Shown: positions 19,422 through 27,462 of the stretch, one piece after another
How positions within the stretch are numbered: the first letter of the stretch is position 1
Layout: every line of letters begins with the position of its first letter
NCBI RefSeq assembly: GCF_001613805.1
Contig: NZ_LPVY01000002.1
Coordinates: forward strand, 124,001-188,000
DNA: 64,000 nucleotides
Source: Thalassospira lucentensis
Lineage (GTDB): Bacteria > Pseudomonadota > Alphaproteobacteria > Rhodospirillales > Thalassospiraceae
Direction: 5' to 3'
The notes under the pieces: model-generated
Database searches by the model: none
What the model was told of the DNA's origin: nothing
What the model saw: the letters and a program-made list of their open reading frames with translations, nothing else
Made by a program: the position numbers and the translations under genes

Positions 19422-19928
19422 ATGAACGACCATCTGGAAGATATCGGCGACCTTGGCGACGAAAACCCGTTGCTGCTTGTCGAAGATATCGCCCGCACGA
19501 ATGACTGGCACGTGGAACGTCGCAGCGACGATGAAGTCGTTGTCGAGATCCCGGCACATTGGTGCACGTATCTGGTCTATTTCACCTGGCGCGAAGATGC
19601 CGAAGCGCTTCACATTGCCTGCTGCTATGATCTGTTCGTGCCCGAACCACTCCGTCCGCGCATCTATGAATTGCTGGCAAAGTGCAATGAACAGCTTTGG
19701 CTCGGCCATTTCGGATTGTGGCTGGATGAAAACATGCCGCTGTTCCGCCATACACTTTTGTTTGGCGGCGATGTACCACCGATGGTCGAACAGTTCGAAG
19801 AACTGATTGATATCGCCGTTTCCGAATGCGAACGCTTTTTCCCGGCCTTCAACTTCGTTCTGGGTCAGGGTAAAACCCCGGACGAGGCATTGACCCATTC
19901 CATGCTGGAACCTGTTGGACAGGCATAG
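19422..19928 (+). CDS. YbjN domain-containing protein
   Basis: A 168-residue protein with the YbjN/type III chaperone-like fold pattern: WHVERRSDDEVVVEIP and a strand-rich centre, then LDENMPLFRHTLLFGGD. It is well known as a proC neighbour in alphaproteobacteria. Function is unclear; E. coli YbjN affects stress and motility. The ribosome-binding site is weak. A terminator follows 26 bases after the stop. Confidence 0.85.
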   Translation: MNDHLEDIGDLGDENPLLLVEDIARTNDWHVERRSDDEVVVEIPAHWCTYLVYFTWREDAEALHIACCYDLFVPEPLRPRIYELLAKCNEQLWLGHFGLWLDENMPLFRHTLLFGGDVPPMVEQFEELIDIAVSECERFFPAFNFVLGQGKTPDEALTHSMLEPVGQA

Positions 19929-19953
19929 ACGGGTTTATCCGCCACGAATTTCT

Positions 19954-19984
19954 AAAAGGGTCGGCATCGCGTCGGCCCTTTTTG
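19954..19984 (+). terminator. Terminator after the YbjN gene
   Basis: AAAAGGG and CCCTTTT (19954-19984) frame a stem continued by TCGGC/GCGTCGG pairs including two G-T wobbles, followed by a T-run. Confidence 0.75.
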
Positions 19985-20274
19985 CTGCTGGCGTTAATTT
20001 TTTTTGCGCACCCCACCCAATGTCTGATTCGATATAAATCTCGGCAGGTGTGACGGAATAATCCCCTGAACAACACAAAATCCCGTGTCGGCTACTTCTC
20101 CTGGAAAAACACCCCGCGTCACGATATTTGACGGCCAGATTCTGTGAATTTTGTCACTCCCCTTGCCCCTGTGACCGACTTGACCCACCTTGAGAACATC
20201 GCTACGGCATTGCATTGCGATTGCTGATCCACACATGTTCGGCAGTCAGGGATGGAAAAATCGGAGCAGATTTG
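19985..20274. other. Spacer upstream of proC
   Basis: About 290 bases with no convincing gene. It begins with a T-rich tract and should hold the proC promoter; TTGACC occurs near 20176 but no good -10 follows. No tRNA or repeat seen. Confidence 0.45.
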
Positions 20275-21090
20275 ATGAATACGCGTCTATTGCTGGTCGG
20301 CTGTGGCAAAATGGGCAGTGCCATGCTGGAAGGCTGGCTGGCCAAAGGGCTTAAATCGGACAATGTCTATATTTTAGAACAGGCCGAAGCCGCCGAAAAA
20401 CTGTCAACCCGCTATGGCGTTCATGGCATTACCGATGTCACCGAAGTCCCGCAGGATTTCATCCCGCAGGTGATCCTGTTTGCGGTCAAGCCGCAGGTCC
20501 TGCCCGATGTGATCGAAGGTTACAAACCGCTGGTTCGTGCCGAAACGGTCTTCCTGTCGGTTGCCGCAGGCAAAACCATCGACTTCTTTGCCGGTCACTT
20601 GGGCGAGACTGCGCGCATCGTTCGCGCCATGCCCAATACCCCGGCTGCCGTATCGCGTGGCATGACCGTAATGTGCCCAACCAACAATGTCAGCCAGGCA
20701 CAACGCGACATGTGCGAAACGCTTCTGGCCACCGTCGGCATGGTTTCGTGGGTAAGTGATGAAAGCCTGATGGATGCGGTCACAGCCCTTTCGGGTAGTG
20801 GGCCTGCCTATATCTTCCATCTGGTCGAAGCCATGGCCCAGGCTGGTGAGGCTGCCGGTCTTCCTGCCGATCAGGCAATGATGCTCGCGCGCCAGACGGT
20901 TGTCGGGGCAGGCTTCCTTCTGGATGCCAGCGAGGAAACCGCATCCACCCTGCGCGAAAATGTTACCAGCCCCGGCGGCACCACGGCCGCCGCTCTTTCG
21001 GTACTGATGGATGCGCAGAACGGCCTGCCCGACCTGATGACCCGTGCGGTAGAAGCCGCCCGGAAACGTTCCGTCGAACTGGCGGGATAA
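20275..21090 (+). CDS. proC: Pyrroline-5-carboxylate reductase
   Basis: A 271-residue enzyme catalysing the last step of proline synthesis with NADPH. LLLVGCGKMGSAMLEGW is the Rossmann motif, RAMPNTPAAVSRGMT binds substrate, and ALSGSGPAYIFHLVEAMA with TSPGGTTAAALSVL are ProC signatures. ATG 20275 follows GGAG. The 3' part of proB, the first enzyme of the pathway, lies at the right edge of the window. Confidence 0.97.
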   Translation: MNTRLLLVGCGKMGSAMLEGWLAKGLKSDNVYILEQAEAAEKLSTRYGVHGITDVTEVPQDFIPQVILFAVKPQVLPDVIEGYKPLVRAETVFLSVAAGKTIDFFAGHLGETARIVRAMPNTPAAVSRGMTVMCPTNNVSQAQRDMCETLLATVGMVSWVSDESLMDAVTALSGSGPAYIFHLVEAMAQAGEAAGLPADQAMMLARQTVVGAGFLLDASEETASTLRENVTSPGGTTAAALSVLMDAQNGLPDLMTRAVEAARKRSVELAG

Positions 21091-21114
21091 GCATAAACAA
21101 TCAAGGAGACGATC

Positions 21115-21819
21115 ATGCCGGCAAAGAAAGACCCGCAAACCAGACTGATTGATGCAGCCATGGATTTGGCCGCAGCCGGACGCTGGCATGACGTCACCAT
21201 GATCGACATCGCGCAATCGGCAGGTGTCGATATCGGGGTTGCGTTTGATCATTTCAAAAGCAAGGCCGATATCCTGCGCCAGTTCGTGCGCAGGATCGAC
21301 CGGATCGTTCTTGCCGATCTTGATCCCGCCGATTTCAATGAGCCCGGTCATGATCGCCTGATTGCGGTGATGATGGCGCGGTTTGATGCGCTGGCACCCT
21401 ATCGCCCGGCACTTCGCTCCATCGTCGCCAGCGGCGGTGACCTCGGCCCGGCAGACACACTGCGTGCGATCAAGACCCATTTCGGTTCGATGCGCTGGAT
21501 GCTTGATGCCAGCGGCTTCACCACTGGTGGTCTGCATGGCAGCCTGCGTGTAGCCGGGATGGGAACGATTTATGCCCGGTGCTTCAAACAATGGCTCGAT
21601 GATGAAACCGCCGATTTCGGACCAACCATGGCCGTCCTTGATCGAGCATTGGCACGCGGCAGTGAATGGGACAAACGCATTGGCACCGGCATTTCCCGAC
21701 TAAGCCGGGCTTGCGGAAAAATTCAGAAAAAATGTGACCGGTTTGCGCAAAAATGTCGCCGTGCCGATCACGCCGAACAGACATCCCCGTCGGCTAAAAA
21801 TAACAGTACAGCACCCTAA
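21115..21819 (+). CDS. TetR family transcriptional regulator
   Basis: A 234-residue protein with a TetR-type helix-turn-helix at about residues 10-55 (TMIDIAQSAGVDIGVAFDHF). The C-terminal helical domain has no motif I can tie to a ligand. The final 45 residues are Cys/Lys-rich and poorly ordered. It has an AAGGAG site and follows proC by 24 bases, so it is probably co-transcribed with it. Confidence 0.85.
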   Translation: MPAKKDPQTRLIDAAMDLAAAGRWHDVTMIDIAQSAGVDIGVAFDHFKSKADILRQFVRRIDRIVLADLDPADFNEPGHDRLIAVMMARFDALAPYRPALRSIVASGGDLGPADTLRAIKTHFGSMRWMLDASGFTTGGLHGSLRVAGMGTIYARCFKQWLDDETADFGPTMAVLDRALARGSEWDKRIGTGISRLSRACGKIQKKCDRFAQKCRRADHAEQTSPSAKNNSTAP

Positions 21820-21892
21820 CTATCTGATCTGAAACAGAGACAGCACACCATAACCCAAGGTTACATCATCAGACAAAACGAAAACCATGAAG

Positions 21893-21970
21893 TTTTTGTG
21901 CACTGCAAAATAAACCTTGACGAAACCGGTTCGATCCTTCATATTGCAGTTGAATTTGTGCGGCGCACAA
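21893..21970. promoter_or_regulatory. Two candidate PhaR operators upstream of the phasin gene
   Basis: TTTTGTGC-ACT-GCAAAA (21894-21910) and TTGTGC-GGC-GCACAA (21956-21970) are similar dyads, the second perfect. The pattern TTGTGC-N3/4-GCA recurs before phaR. PhaR of related bacteria is reported to bind TGC/GCA dyads, so these are probably where PhaR represses phasin synthesis. This is inference from pattern. Confidence 0.5.
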
Positions 21971-22018
21971 TAGCGCCTCATTCCACACCTGTTGCAAATT
22001 GTTGATGGAGTGCAAACC

Positions 22019-22471
22019 ATGACCGCCGCAAAAAAGGCAACCAACCCGTTCTTCGATCTCGACTTCACCAAATACACCGCGGATTTCAAGATTCCGGGTG
22101 TCGACGTGAACGAGATGATGGCGTTTCAGCGCAAAAACGTTGAAGCCCTGACCAAAGCCAACAAGGTAGCCTTCGACGGTTTCCAGGCTGTTGCTCAGCG
22201 TCAGAGCGAAATTTTCAAAACGCTGCTGGATAAAGTTCAGACCCAGGGCAAGGATTTCGCTGCTACTCCTGCTGACAACCCGATGGCTGCTGCTGCAAAG
22301 CAGACCGAAGCTGCGAAAGCCGCTTACGAAGAAGCCCTCGCAAATGCCAAGGAACTGTCTGGTCTGGTAAGCAAGTCCCAGGAAGAAGCTCTTGCTCTTC
22401 TGCAGACCCGCTTTACCGAATCTCTCGACGAGTTCAAGTCGGCGATCGAAAAGACCGCCACTGCAAAATAA
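22019..22471 (+). CDS. Phasin family protein
   Basis: A 150-residue amphipathic helical protein of the phasin family: VNEMMAFQRKNVEALTKANK then FDGFQAVAQRQSEIFKTLL and a C-terminal helix FTESLDEFKSAIEK. Phasins coat polyhydroxyalkanoate granules and control their size. ATG 22019 follows TGGAG; an earlier in-frame TTG is less likely. Its codon use (many CTG, GCT, GCA) suggests high expression. A very strong terminator follows. Confidence 0.93.
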   Translation: MTAAKKATNPFFDLDFTKYTADFKIPGVDVNEMMAFQRKNVEALTKANKVAFDGFQAVAQRQSEIFKTLLDKVQTQGKDFAATPADNPMAAAAKQTEAAKAAYEEALANAKELSGLVSKSQEEALALLQTRFTESLDEFKSAIEKTATAK

Positions 22472-22500
22472 TCTAGCTGATAACTTCCCGTTATCAACTT

Positions 22501-22532
22501 AACGGCAGAGCCTTCTGGCTCTGCCGTTTTTA
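22501..22532 (+). terminator. Intrinsic terminator of the phasin gene
   Basis: AACGGCAGAGCC (22501-22512) pairs perfectly with GGCTCTGCCGTT (22517-22528), followed by TTTTAT. The 12-bp stem with a TTCT loop is textbook. Confidence 0.95.
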
Positions 22533-22637
22533 TTTGTGCTTTTGCCCAAACTCCTGATCTGCCCAAACGCGTCGATAAGCCCTTAACGGCAAACTGTGAT
22601 CCCGCTAATCTGGCTCAAATTCATCGGAGAAAGATTT

Positions 22638-22982
22638 ATGAGCGAGATCAGTTTTGACGACTTCCTGAAAGTGGATATCCGTGTCGGGACCGTCGTCGAT
22701 GCCCAGGAATTCCCCGAAGCCCGCCGCCCGGCCTTAAAGCTCTGGGTGGATTTCGGACCGGAAATCGGCACCCGCAAGACATCGGCCCAGATCACCAAAT
22801 ATTACACACCCGAAAGCCTGATCGGGCGTCAGGTTGCCGGTGTGGTCAACTTCCCCAAAAAGCAGGTCGGCCCTTTCATGTCCGAATTCCTCTGCCTCGG
22901 CTTCCCCGATGGCGAGGACGACAAAGGCATCGTCCTGATCGCACCGGAACGCAAAGTGCCCAATGGTGGACGCCTTTTCTGA
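22638..22982 (+). CDS. csaA: tRNA-binding domain protein CsaA
   Basis: A 114-residue single EMAP/Trbp111-type OB-fold protein: FLKVDIRVGTVVDAQEFPEA, then SAQITKYYTPESLIGRQVAGVVNF and MSEFLCLGFPD. CsaA binds tRNA and has been described as a chaperone helping protein export in Bacillus. ATG 22638 follows GGAGAAAG. The gene converges with the chemoreceptor gene. Confidence 0.93.
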   Translation: MSEISFDDFLKVDIRVGTVVDAQEFPEARRPALKLWVDFGPEIGTRKTSAQITKYYTPESLIGRQVAGVVNFPKKQVGPFMSEFLCLGFPDGEDDKGIVLIAPERKVPNGGRLF

Positions 22983-23003
22983 TACGCAAGCCAATAACCA
23001 GCC

Positions 23004-23030
23004 AAAAAAGGCGCAGCCAACGGCTGCGCC
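23004..23030 (-). terminator. Intrinsic terminator of the chemoreceptor gene
   Basis: GGCGCAGCC (23010-23018) and GGCTGCGCC (23022-23030) form a perfect 9-bp stem; on the minus strand TTTTTT follows. It may also serve csaA from the other side, although no T-run follows there. Confidence 0.88.
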
Positions 23031-23058
23031 CTTCCCCCACCCCGTATTCCGGTTGTTC

Positions 23059-24549
23059 CTAGCGTGCCAGCACCATCGCTGCTTCACGCGTACGTCCAAC
23101 GGTTCCAGCAACACTGGTTGCTGACGATTTGATCGCCTCAATGGTCGCTGCAAAACTTTCAACCGAAGTCGCCATGCTTTGCATGTTGCCTGAAACTTCC
23201 TGCGTCACGGCGCTCTGTTCTTCCACCGCCGAGGAAATTGTCGTCACGTTGTTCAGAACAGTTTCTACATCGGCACGGATAGATCCCAGTACATCGACAA
23301 CCTCGGTCGCGATGCCCTGAATCCCACCGATCTCGCCGGAAATCTGTTCGGTTGCCCGGGCGGCCTGATTGGCAAGGTTCTTGACCTCGGTCGCAACAAC
23401 GGCAAAACCTTTTCCGGCTTCACCTGCACGCGCGGACTCTATTGTCGCATTAAGCGCAAGCAGATTGATCTGGCTGGCAATATTCTGGATCACTTCAACG
23501 ATATTGCCCATCGCCGCAACAACTTCGGTCATTTTGTCGGTTGATTGACCAGCCAGAACCGTTTTTTCGAAAACCCGATCGGTGGATGTTCTGGCCTCGG
23601 ACATGCTACGTGAAATTTCCGCGATCGAGGCCGCCAATTCTTCGGACCCCGCTGCAACGGCCTGAACGTTTGCCGATGTTTCACTGGAAACCGAAACCGC
23701 AAAAACCGACTTCTCGTCCAATTGGTACAGACTTTGATCAATTTCAGAAAAGTTGTTATCGATCATTGCCTTCAGTTCAATCAGAAGATTGACCTGTTCG
23801 GTCACATCGGTTGCAAATTTGACAACCTTGTATGGCACACCATTTGGATCAAAGATCGGGTTATAGGATGCCTCGATCCACACCACGCGTCCGCCCTTGG
23901 CGATGCGTTTGAACTGTTGTGATGTAAAATTGCCTGCGCGCAAATCTTTCCAGAAATCCGCGTAATCGGCACCCCTTGCATATTCCGGCTCCACAAACAT
24001 CCTGTGATGTCGGCCCTGAATTTCCGAAAGCTCATATCCCATCACCGACAGGAAATTGTCGTTCGCGTCCCGAATTGTCCCATCCAGGTCAAATTCGATC
24101 ACCGCCTGACTGCGGCCGATTGCATCCACCTTGCCATCAAGCTCGGCAAGCTTTTCCTGACGGGCGGTAATATCAGATGCGAATTTGACAATCTTTGCCA
24201 CCTTCCCCTTCCGGTCAAACACAGGGTTATAGGTTGCCTCGATCCAAACCTGCTTTCCGCTTTTGGTGATACGCGGGAACGCTTGGCTTTTGAATTGGCC
24301 CGCTGTCAGGTCTTTCCAGAACAAATCATATTCCGGTGCGTTACGAATTTGGGCCGGCACAAAGATACGATGATGCTTTCCCGTGATTTCCGAAAGGCTG
24401 TAGCCCATCAAACTCAGGAAATTATCGTTTGCACGAATGATCGTACCATCCGTTTCAAACTCGATTACAGCCAGCGATTTTTCAAGTGCAACAAGCGTTT
24501 CAGAAGCCAGACCATTCTTCTTAGACGAAAAGAAACTCAACATAGACAT
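23059..24549 (-). CDS. Soluble methyl-accepting chemotaxis protein with two PAS domains
   Basis: A 496-residue receptor with no transmembrane segment. PAS domains lie at about residues 25-130 and 147-252 and are near copies (NDNFLS, GY.LSEI.G.HHR, VWIEA.YNP, VVKFA.D(I/V)T). The methyl-accepting signalling domain follows (290-490), with the hairpin tip [16 protein letters not shown] preceded by [14 protein letters not shown]. It probably senses an intracellular cue (redox, oxygen or a ligand of the PAS pockets) and feeds CheA. ATG 24549 has GAGG at a good distance; a start 12 bases upstream is possible. Architecture resembles BdlA. Confidence 0.93.
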   Translation of the reverse strand: MSMLSFFSSKKNGLASETLVALEKSLAVIEFETDGTIIRANDNFLSLMGYSLSEITGKHHRIFVPAQIRNAPEYDLFWKDLTAGQFKSQAFPRITKSGKQVWIEATYNPVFDRKGKVAKIVKFASDITARQEKLAELDGKVDAIGRSQAVIEFDLDGTIRDANDNFLSVMGYELSEIQGRHHRMFVEPEYARGADYADFWKDLRAGNFTSQQFKRIAKGGRVVWIEASYNPIFDPNGVPYKVVKFATDVTEQVNLLIELKAMIDNNFSEIDQSLYQLDEKSVFAVSVSSETSANVQAVAAGSEELAASIAEISRSMSEARTSTDRVFEKTVLAGQSTDKMTEVVAAMGNIVEVIQNIASQINLLALNATIESARAGEAGKGFAVVATEVKNLANQAARATEQISGEIGGIQGIATEVVDVLGSIRADVETVLNNVTTISSAVEEQSAVTQEVSGNMQSMATSVESFAATIEAIKSSATSVAGTVGRTREAAMVLAR

Positions 24550-24646
24550 CACATACCTCATGAAAGGAGTACCAGAACGTCAATGCTGTTGCTGCGATCT
24601 GGCTTTTGGTGACGCCATAATTAATACAGATGTATAGGCATCCATA

Positions 24647-24660
24647 TCCCCATATGGGGA
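24647..24660. promoter_or_regulatory. 14-base palindrome upstream of the chemoreceptor gene
   Basis: TCCCCATATGGGGA is a perfect palindrome about 100 bases before the chemoreceptor start. It may be an operator; no matching regulator is adjacent. Confidence 0.3.
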
Positions 24661-24672
24661 GTGCAAAATGAC

Positions 24673-24698
24673 AAAAGCGCACTCGGGGGTGCGCTTTT
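24673..24698 (-). terminator. Intrinsic terminator of fpr
   Basis: AAAAGCGCAC (24673-24682) pairs with GTGCGCTTTT (24689-24698). It lies 29 bases beyond the fpr stop and is followed on the minus strand by a T-rich tract. Confidence 0.88.
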
Positions 24699-24726
24699 GT
24701 CAAATCACGGATTGCCCTGAAATGCG

Positions 24727-25503
24727 TTATTTCTCGACAAACGCCTTTTCGATCACGAAATGACCGGGTTCGTTCATGTTGCCTTCCTTGCCGCCCCACT
24801 CGATCAGCATCTGGCGGGTTTCGGCAATCATTTCCGGGTTGCCACAAAGCATGAAACGATCATTTTCAAGGGTCGGTTTTTCAAGGCCAAGGTCATCATA
24901 AAGCTTGCCCGACTTCATCAGTTCGGTGATGCGACCCTGGTTTTTAAACTCTTCGCGGGTGACTGTCGGATAGTACAGAAGCTTGTTCTGGACATCTTCA
25001 CCAAAGAACTCATTGTTTGGCAGCTCACTGTGGATGAACTCCTGATAAGCCAGTTCACGAACTTCGCGGCAGCCATGAACAAGAATGACCTTGTCATAAC
25101 GCTCGTAGGTTTCGTAATCGCGAATGACGCTCATGAACGGTGCCAGACCGGTACCGGTTGACAGCAGCCAAAGGTTTTTGCCCGGCAGCAGGTTATCATG
25201 GATCAGGGTTCCGGTCGGCTTGCGCCCGACCAGAATCTTGTCGCCAACCTTGATATGTTGCAAACGCGATGTCAGCGGACCGTTCGGCACCTTGATCGAG
25301 AAGAATTCAAGTTCTTCGTCGTAATTGGCACTCACCATCGAATAGGCGCGCAAAAGCGGCTTGCCTTCGACTTCGAGTCCGATCATGGCAAACTGACCGT
25401 TGATGAACCGGAAACCCGGATCACGGGTGGTTTTGAAGGTGAAGAGAGTGTCAGTCCAGTGATGGACGTAAGTGACTGTTTCTTCGTTTAAATTGCTGGC
25501 CAT
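24727..25503 (-). CDS. fpr: Ferredoxin-NADP reductase
   Basis: A 258-residue FAD enzyme of the bacterial Fpr subclass. RAYSMVSANY is the FAD-binding RxYS motif, GTGLAPFMSVIRDYETYERYD is the NADP block (quoted in part: GTGLAPFMSVIRD), and FMLCGNPEMIAETRQ precedes the C-terminus ending in HFVIEKAFVEK. It exchanges electrons between NADPH and ferredoxin or flavodoxin, often in oxidative stress defence. The start is followed upstream by a long promoter gap shared with a GntR regulator. Confidence 0.96.
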   Translation of the reverse strand: MASNLNEETVTYVHHWTDTLFTFKTTRDPGFRFINGQFAMIGLEVEGKPLLRAYSMVSANYDEELEFFSIKVPNGPLTSRLQHIKVGDKILVGRKPTGTLIHDNLLPGKNLWLLSTGTGLAPFMSVIRDYETYERYDKVILVHGCREVRELAYQEFIHSELPNNEFFGEDVQNKLLYYPTVTREEFKNQGRITELMKSGKLYDDLGLEKPTLENDRFMLCGNPEMIAETRQMLIEWGGKEGNMNEPGHFVIEKAFVEK

Positions 25504-25813
25504 AACGCTGCATCAATCCGTTTCGTCTAGAGCTTTCTACTGGACCGTGGCGGGAACGACGGACACACTTTCCCGGCACTGTATCCATGCCAAGTTGACG
25601 CGATTTAACATCAATCAAACGTATATCGCAAGAAAACATTCACTCGTTGTGTGTTTTTATGTAGAACCACAAATAATCATAAAAATTAAGTGTAGAATAT
25701 TGTCTGACAATAGTGCACGATAATCGTATCAGGGATATATCGCAACCGCGAAGTCCCTCTTAGATAGGACAAGATGTGCCCTGCAGCAATGATCCATCGC
25801 AATCCGGTGACAA
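25504..25813. promoter_or_regulatory. Divergent promoter region of fpr and gntR
   Basis: 310 bases, AT-rich from 25600 to 25720, with no gene that I can support. TAGAAT at 25693-25698 could be a -10 element for the GntR gene and is directly followed by the 13-base palindrome described separately. The fpr promoter must lie on the left side. Confidence 0.5.
25699..25711. promoter_or_regulatory. GntR operator copy 1
   Basis: ATTGTC-T-GACAAT, a perfect 13-base palindrome about 103 bases before the GntR start. An identical copy precedes the deiodinase-like gene at 26657. FadR-type GntR proteins bind palindromes of this size (often around GT...AC), so autoregulation is likely. Confidence 0.65.
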
Positions 25814-26497
25814 ATGACAGAAACCGACGCTTCCGCCAACGAGGCTCTGACCGTTCAGCACGTCTCCAATGCCATCACCAATGCAATTCGTGAAGGTCGC
25901 CTCGTACCTGGTCAACGCCTGACCGAAATCGACTTCGCAAAACGCCTTGGCGTCAGTCGTCCATCCGTTCGGGAAGCTTTTCGGCAACTGACCGCGGATG
26001 GACTTTTGCACAGTCAGCCCTATCGCGGGGTTAGTGTCCGTCACATGACGCGGCGCGAAGTGGACGATCTGTTTGTCGTGCGTGGCGCGCTTGAAGGTCT
26101 CGCCGTGCGGCTTGCAACCCCGATCCTGCAAGGCGACACGCAGCAATTACGATCCATTCAGGCCGAACTCGACAGTGCCGAGGCCCGCAATGACCTTGCG
26201 GCCATGTCGCGCCACAACCTTGCCTTCCATATGCTGTTTGCCGATGTCACCGGAAATGCGCTTCTGTCTGAACAACTCCGCCGCATTTCCAACAGCGTCT
26301 ATTGGCTGCAATTCCGCGTTCTGGTCGCGGATGACAAGGTCCTGCAAACCAATCCCCAGCATCGCGATATTGTCGACGCCGTCCTTGCCGGTGACGCCGC
26401 CAAGGCCGAAGCCATAATGATCAATCATGTCGACCACTCACGCCAACTGGTGCAATCGCTACCCGACACCCATTTTGCCGAAAGCCCGGAAGACTAA
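25814..26497 (+). CDS. GntR family regulator (FadR/FCD type)
   Basis: A 227-residue protein with a winged helix at about residues 15-78 (LTEIDFAKRLGVSRPSVREAF) and an all-helical FCD ligand domain (DLFVVRGALEGLAVRLA, SRHNLAFHMLFADVTGN, HRDIVDAVLAGDAAKAEA). FCD domains bind small carboxylates, usually through a metal site of Asp/His residues; His in RHNLAFH and the later HVDH are candidates. It probably represses itself and the downstream deiodinase-like gene, which carries the same operator. Confidence 0.93.
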   Translation: MTETDASANEALTVQHVSNAITNAIREGRLVPGQRLTEIDFAKRLGVSRPSVREAFRQLTADGLLHSQPYRGVSVRHMTRREVDDLFVVRGALEGLAVRLATPILQGDTQQLRSIQAELDSAEARNDLAAMSRHNLAFHMLFADVTGNALLSEQLRRISNSVYWLQFRVLVADDKVLQTNPQHRDIVDAVLAGDAAKAEAIMINHVDHSRQLVQSLPDTHFAESPED

Positions 26498-26656
26498 CGG
26501 CCTTCCCTGCTCCCACCGATCACCCTTCAGACGGGCGAGCGGATAAAACATCGCCACTCACGCATCCGCTTATCCGAACCGGATTAATTACCTCCCCGGA
26601 CAGGAAATGGATGACAAAGCACATGAGACTTGCATCGCTGAACTCTCCCTATTACG

Positions 26657-26669
26657 ATTGTCTGACAAT
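26657..26669 (+). promoter_or_regulatory. GntR operator copy 2
   Basis: ATTGTC-T-GACAAT again, identical to copy 1, ending 27 bases before the ATG of the deiodinase-like gene. TATTAC at 26650 just upstream may be part of the promoter, so binding would block transcription start. Confidence 0.65.
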
Positions 26670-26696
26670 TTAAACAAACAAATATCAGAGAGCACC

Positions 26697-27392
26697 ATGA
26701 CAACCCGCCCCACGCCGACCGCCGATTTTTTACCGATCCCGTTGCCGGATTATCAGGAACGCCCGATTGATGAGATGCGCCGCGGGGCCCAGGCGTTTTA
26801 TGATGACATCCGCACGCGCCACACCGTGCGCAATTTTTCGGACCGGCCAGTGCCACGTGACATCATCGAAACCTGTATTCGTGCGGCGGGTACAGCCCCC
26901 AATGGGGCCAATCATCAGCCGTGGCATTTTTCCGTCATTGGCGATCCGGCGATGAAAAAGAAAATCCGCACCGCCGCCGAAGAAGAAGAACGCGCCTTTT
27001 ACGCCGGACGCGCCGGCGAGGAATGGATTGAAGCCTTGCGCCCGCTGGGCACGGATGACAGCAAACCGTTTCTGGAAATCGCGCCCTGGCTGATTTGCAT
27101 TTTCGGCGAACGCAAAAGTGCGTCGGCCGACGGGAAGTTTCGCAAAAACTATTACGTGCCGGAATCCGTTTCCATTGCCACCGGCTTTCTGATTGCCGCC
27201 CTGCATCGCGCAGGGCTTGCAACATTAACGCACACTCCGAACCCGATGAGCTTCCTAACCGAGATTTGCCAACGTCCGGACCACAACAAACCCTATATTC
27301 TTCTGGTCACTGGATATCCGGCAGCGAATGCGACGATCCCGAAACATGCGACCGAGAAAAAAGACCTCTCGGAAATCGCGACCTTCTTCTGA
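26697..27392 (+). CDS. Nitroreductase-fold flavoprotein resembling iodotyrosine deiodinase
   Basis: A 231-residue FMN protein. [18 protein letters not shown] and [19 protein letters not shown] are the nitroreductase FMN blocks, in the form typical of the iodotyrosine deiodinase (IYD) branch. In animal IYD a Glu, Tyr and Lys in the active-site lid bind the amino-acid part of the substrate; Glu98, Tyr102 and Lys123 here have exactly the same spacing (4 and 21). It may therefore reductively dehalogenate halotyrosines. ATG 26697 follows AGAG and fits family length; the frame is open 90 bases further upstream, through the operator. A general nitroreductase is the alternative. Confidence 0.85.
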   Translation: MTTRPTPTADFLPIPLPDYQERPIDEMRRGAQAFYDDIRTRHTVRNFSDRPVPRDIIETCIRAAGTAPNGANHQPWHFSVIGDPAMKKKIRTAAEEEERAFYAGRAGEEWIEALRPLGTDDSKPFLEIAPWLICIFGERKSASADGKFRKNYYVPESVSIATGFLIAALHRAGLATLTHTPNPMSFLTEICQRPDHNKPYILLVTGYPAANATIPKHATEKKDLSEIATFF

Positions 27393-27412
27393 GTTTTGTC
27401 AGCTTTCCAAAC

Positions 27413-27442
27413 AAAAGCCCCGCAATATATGCGGGGCTTTTT
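27413..27442. terminator. Bidirectional terminator
   Basis: AAAAGCCCCGC (27413-27423) pairs perfectly with GCGGGGCTTTT (27431-27441), with T-runs on both strands. It serves the deiodinase-like gene and the convergent histidine kinase. Confidence 0.93.
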
Positions 27443-27462
27443 CATTTGGCGGAACCAGATAT

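Noticed and set aside
20404-21591. 395-residue minus-strand frame across proC and the TetR gene
   Set aside because: Both plus-strand genes are clear; this frame is a codon-bias shadow.
24647-24660. TCCCCATATGGGGA as a second copy of a known operator
   Set aside because: I found no second copy in the window and no matching regulator, so it is listed only as a low-confidence site.
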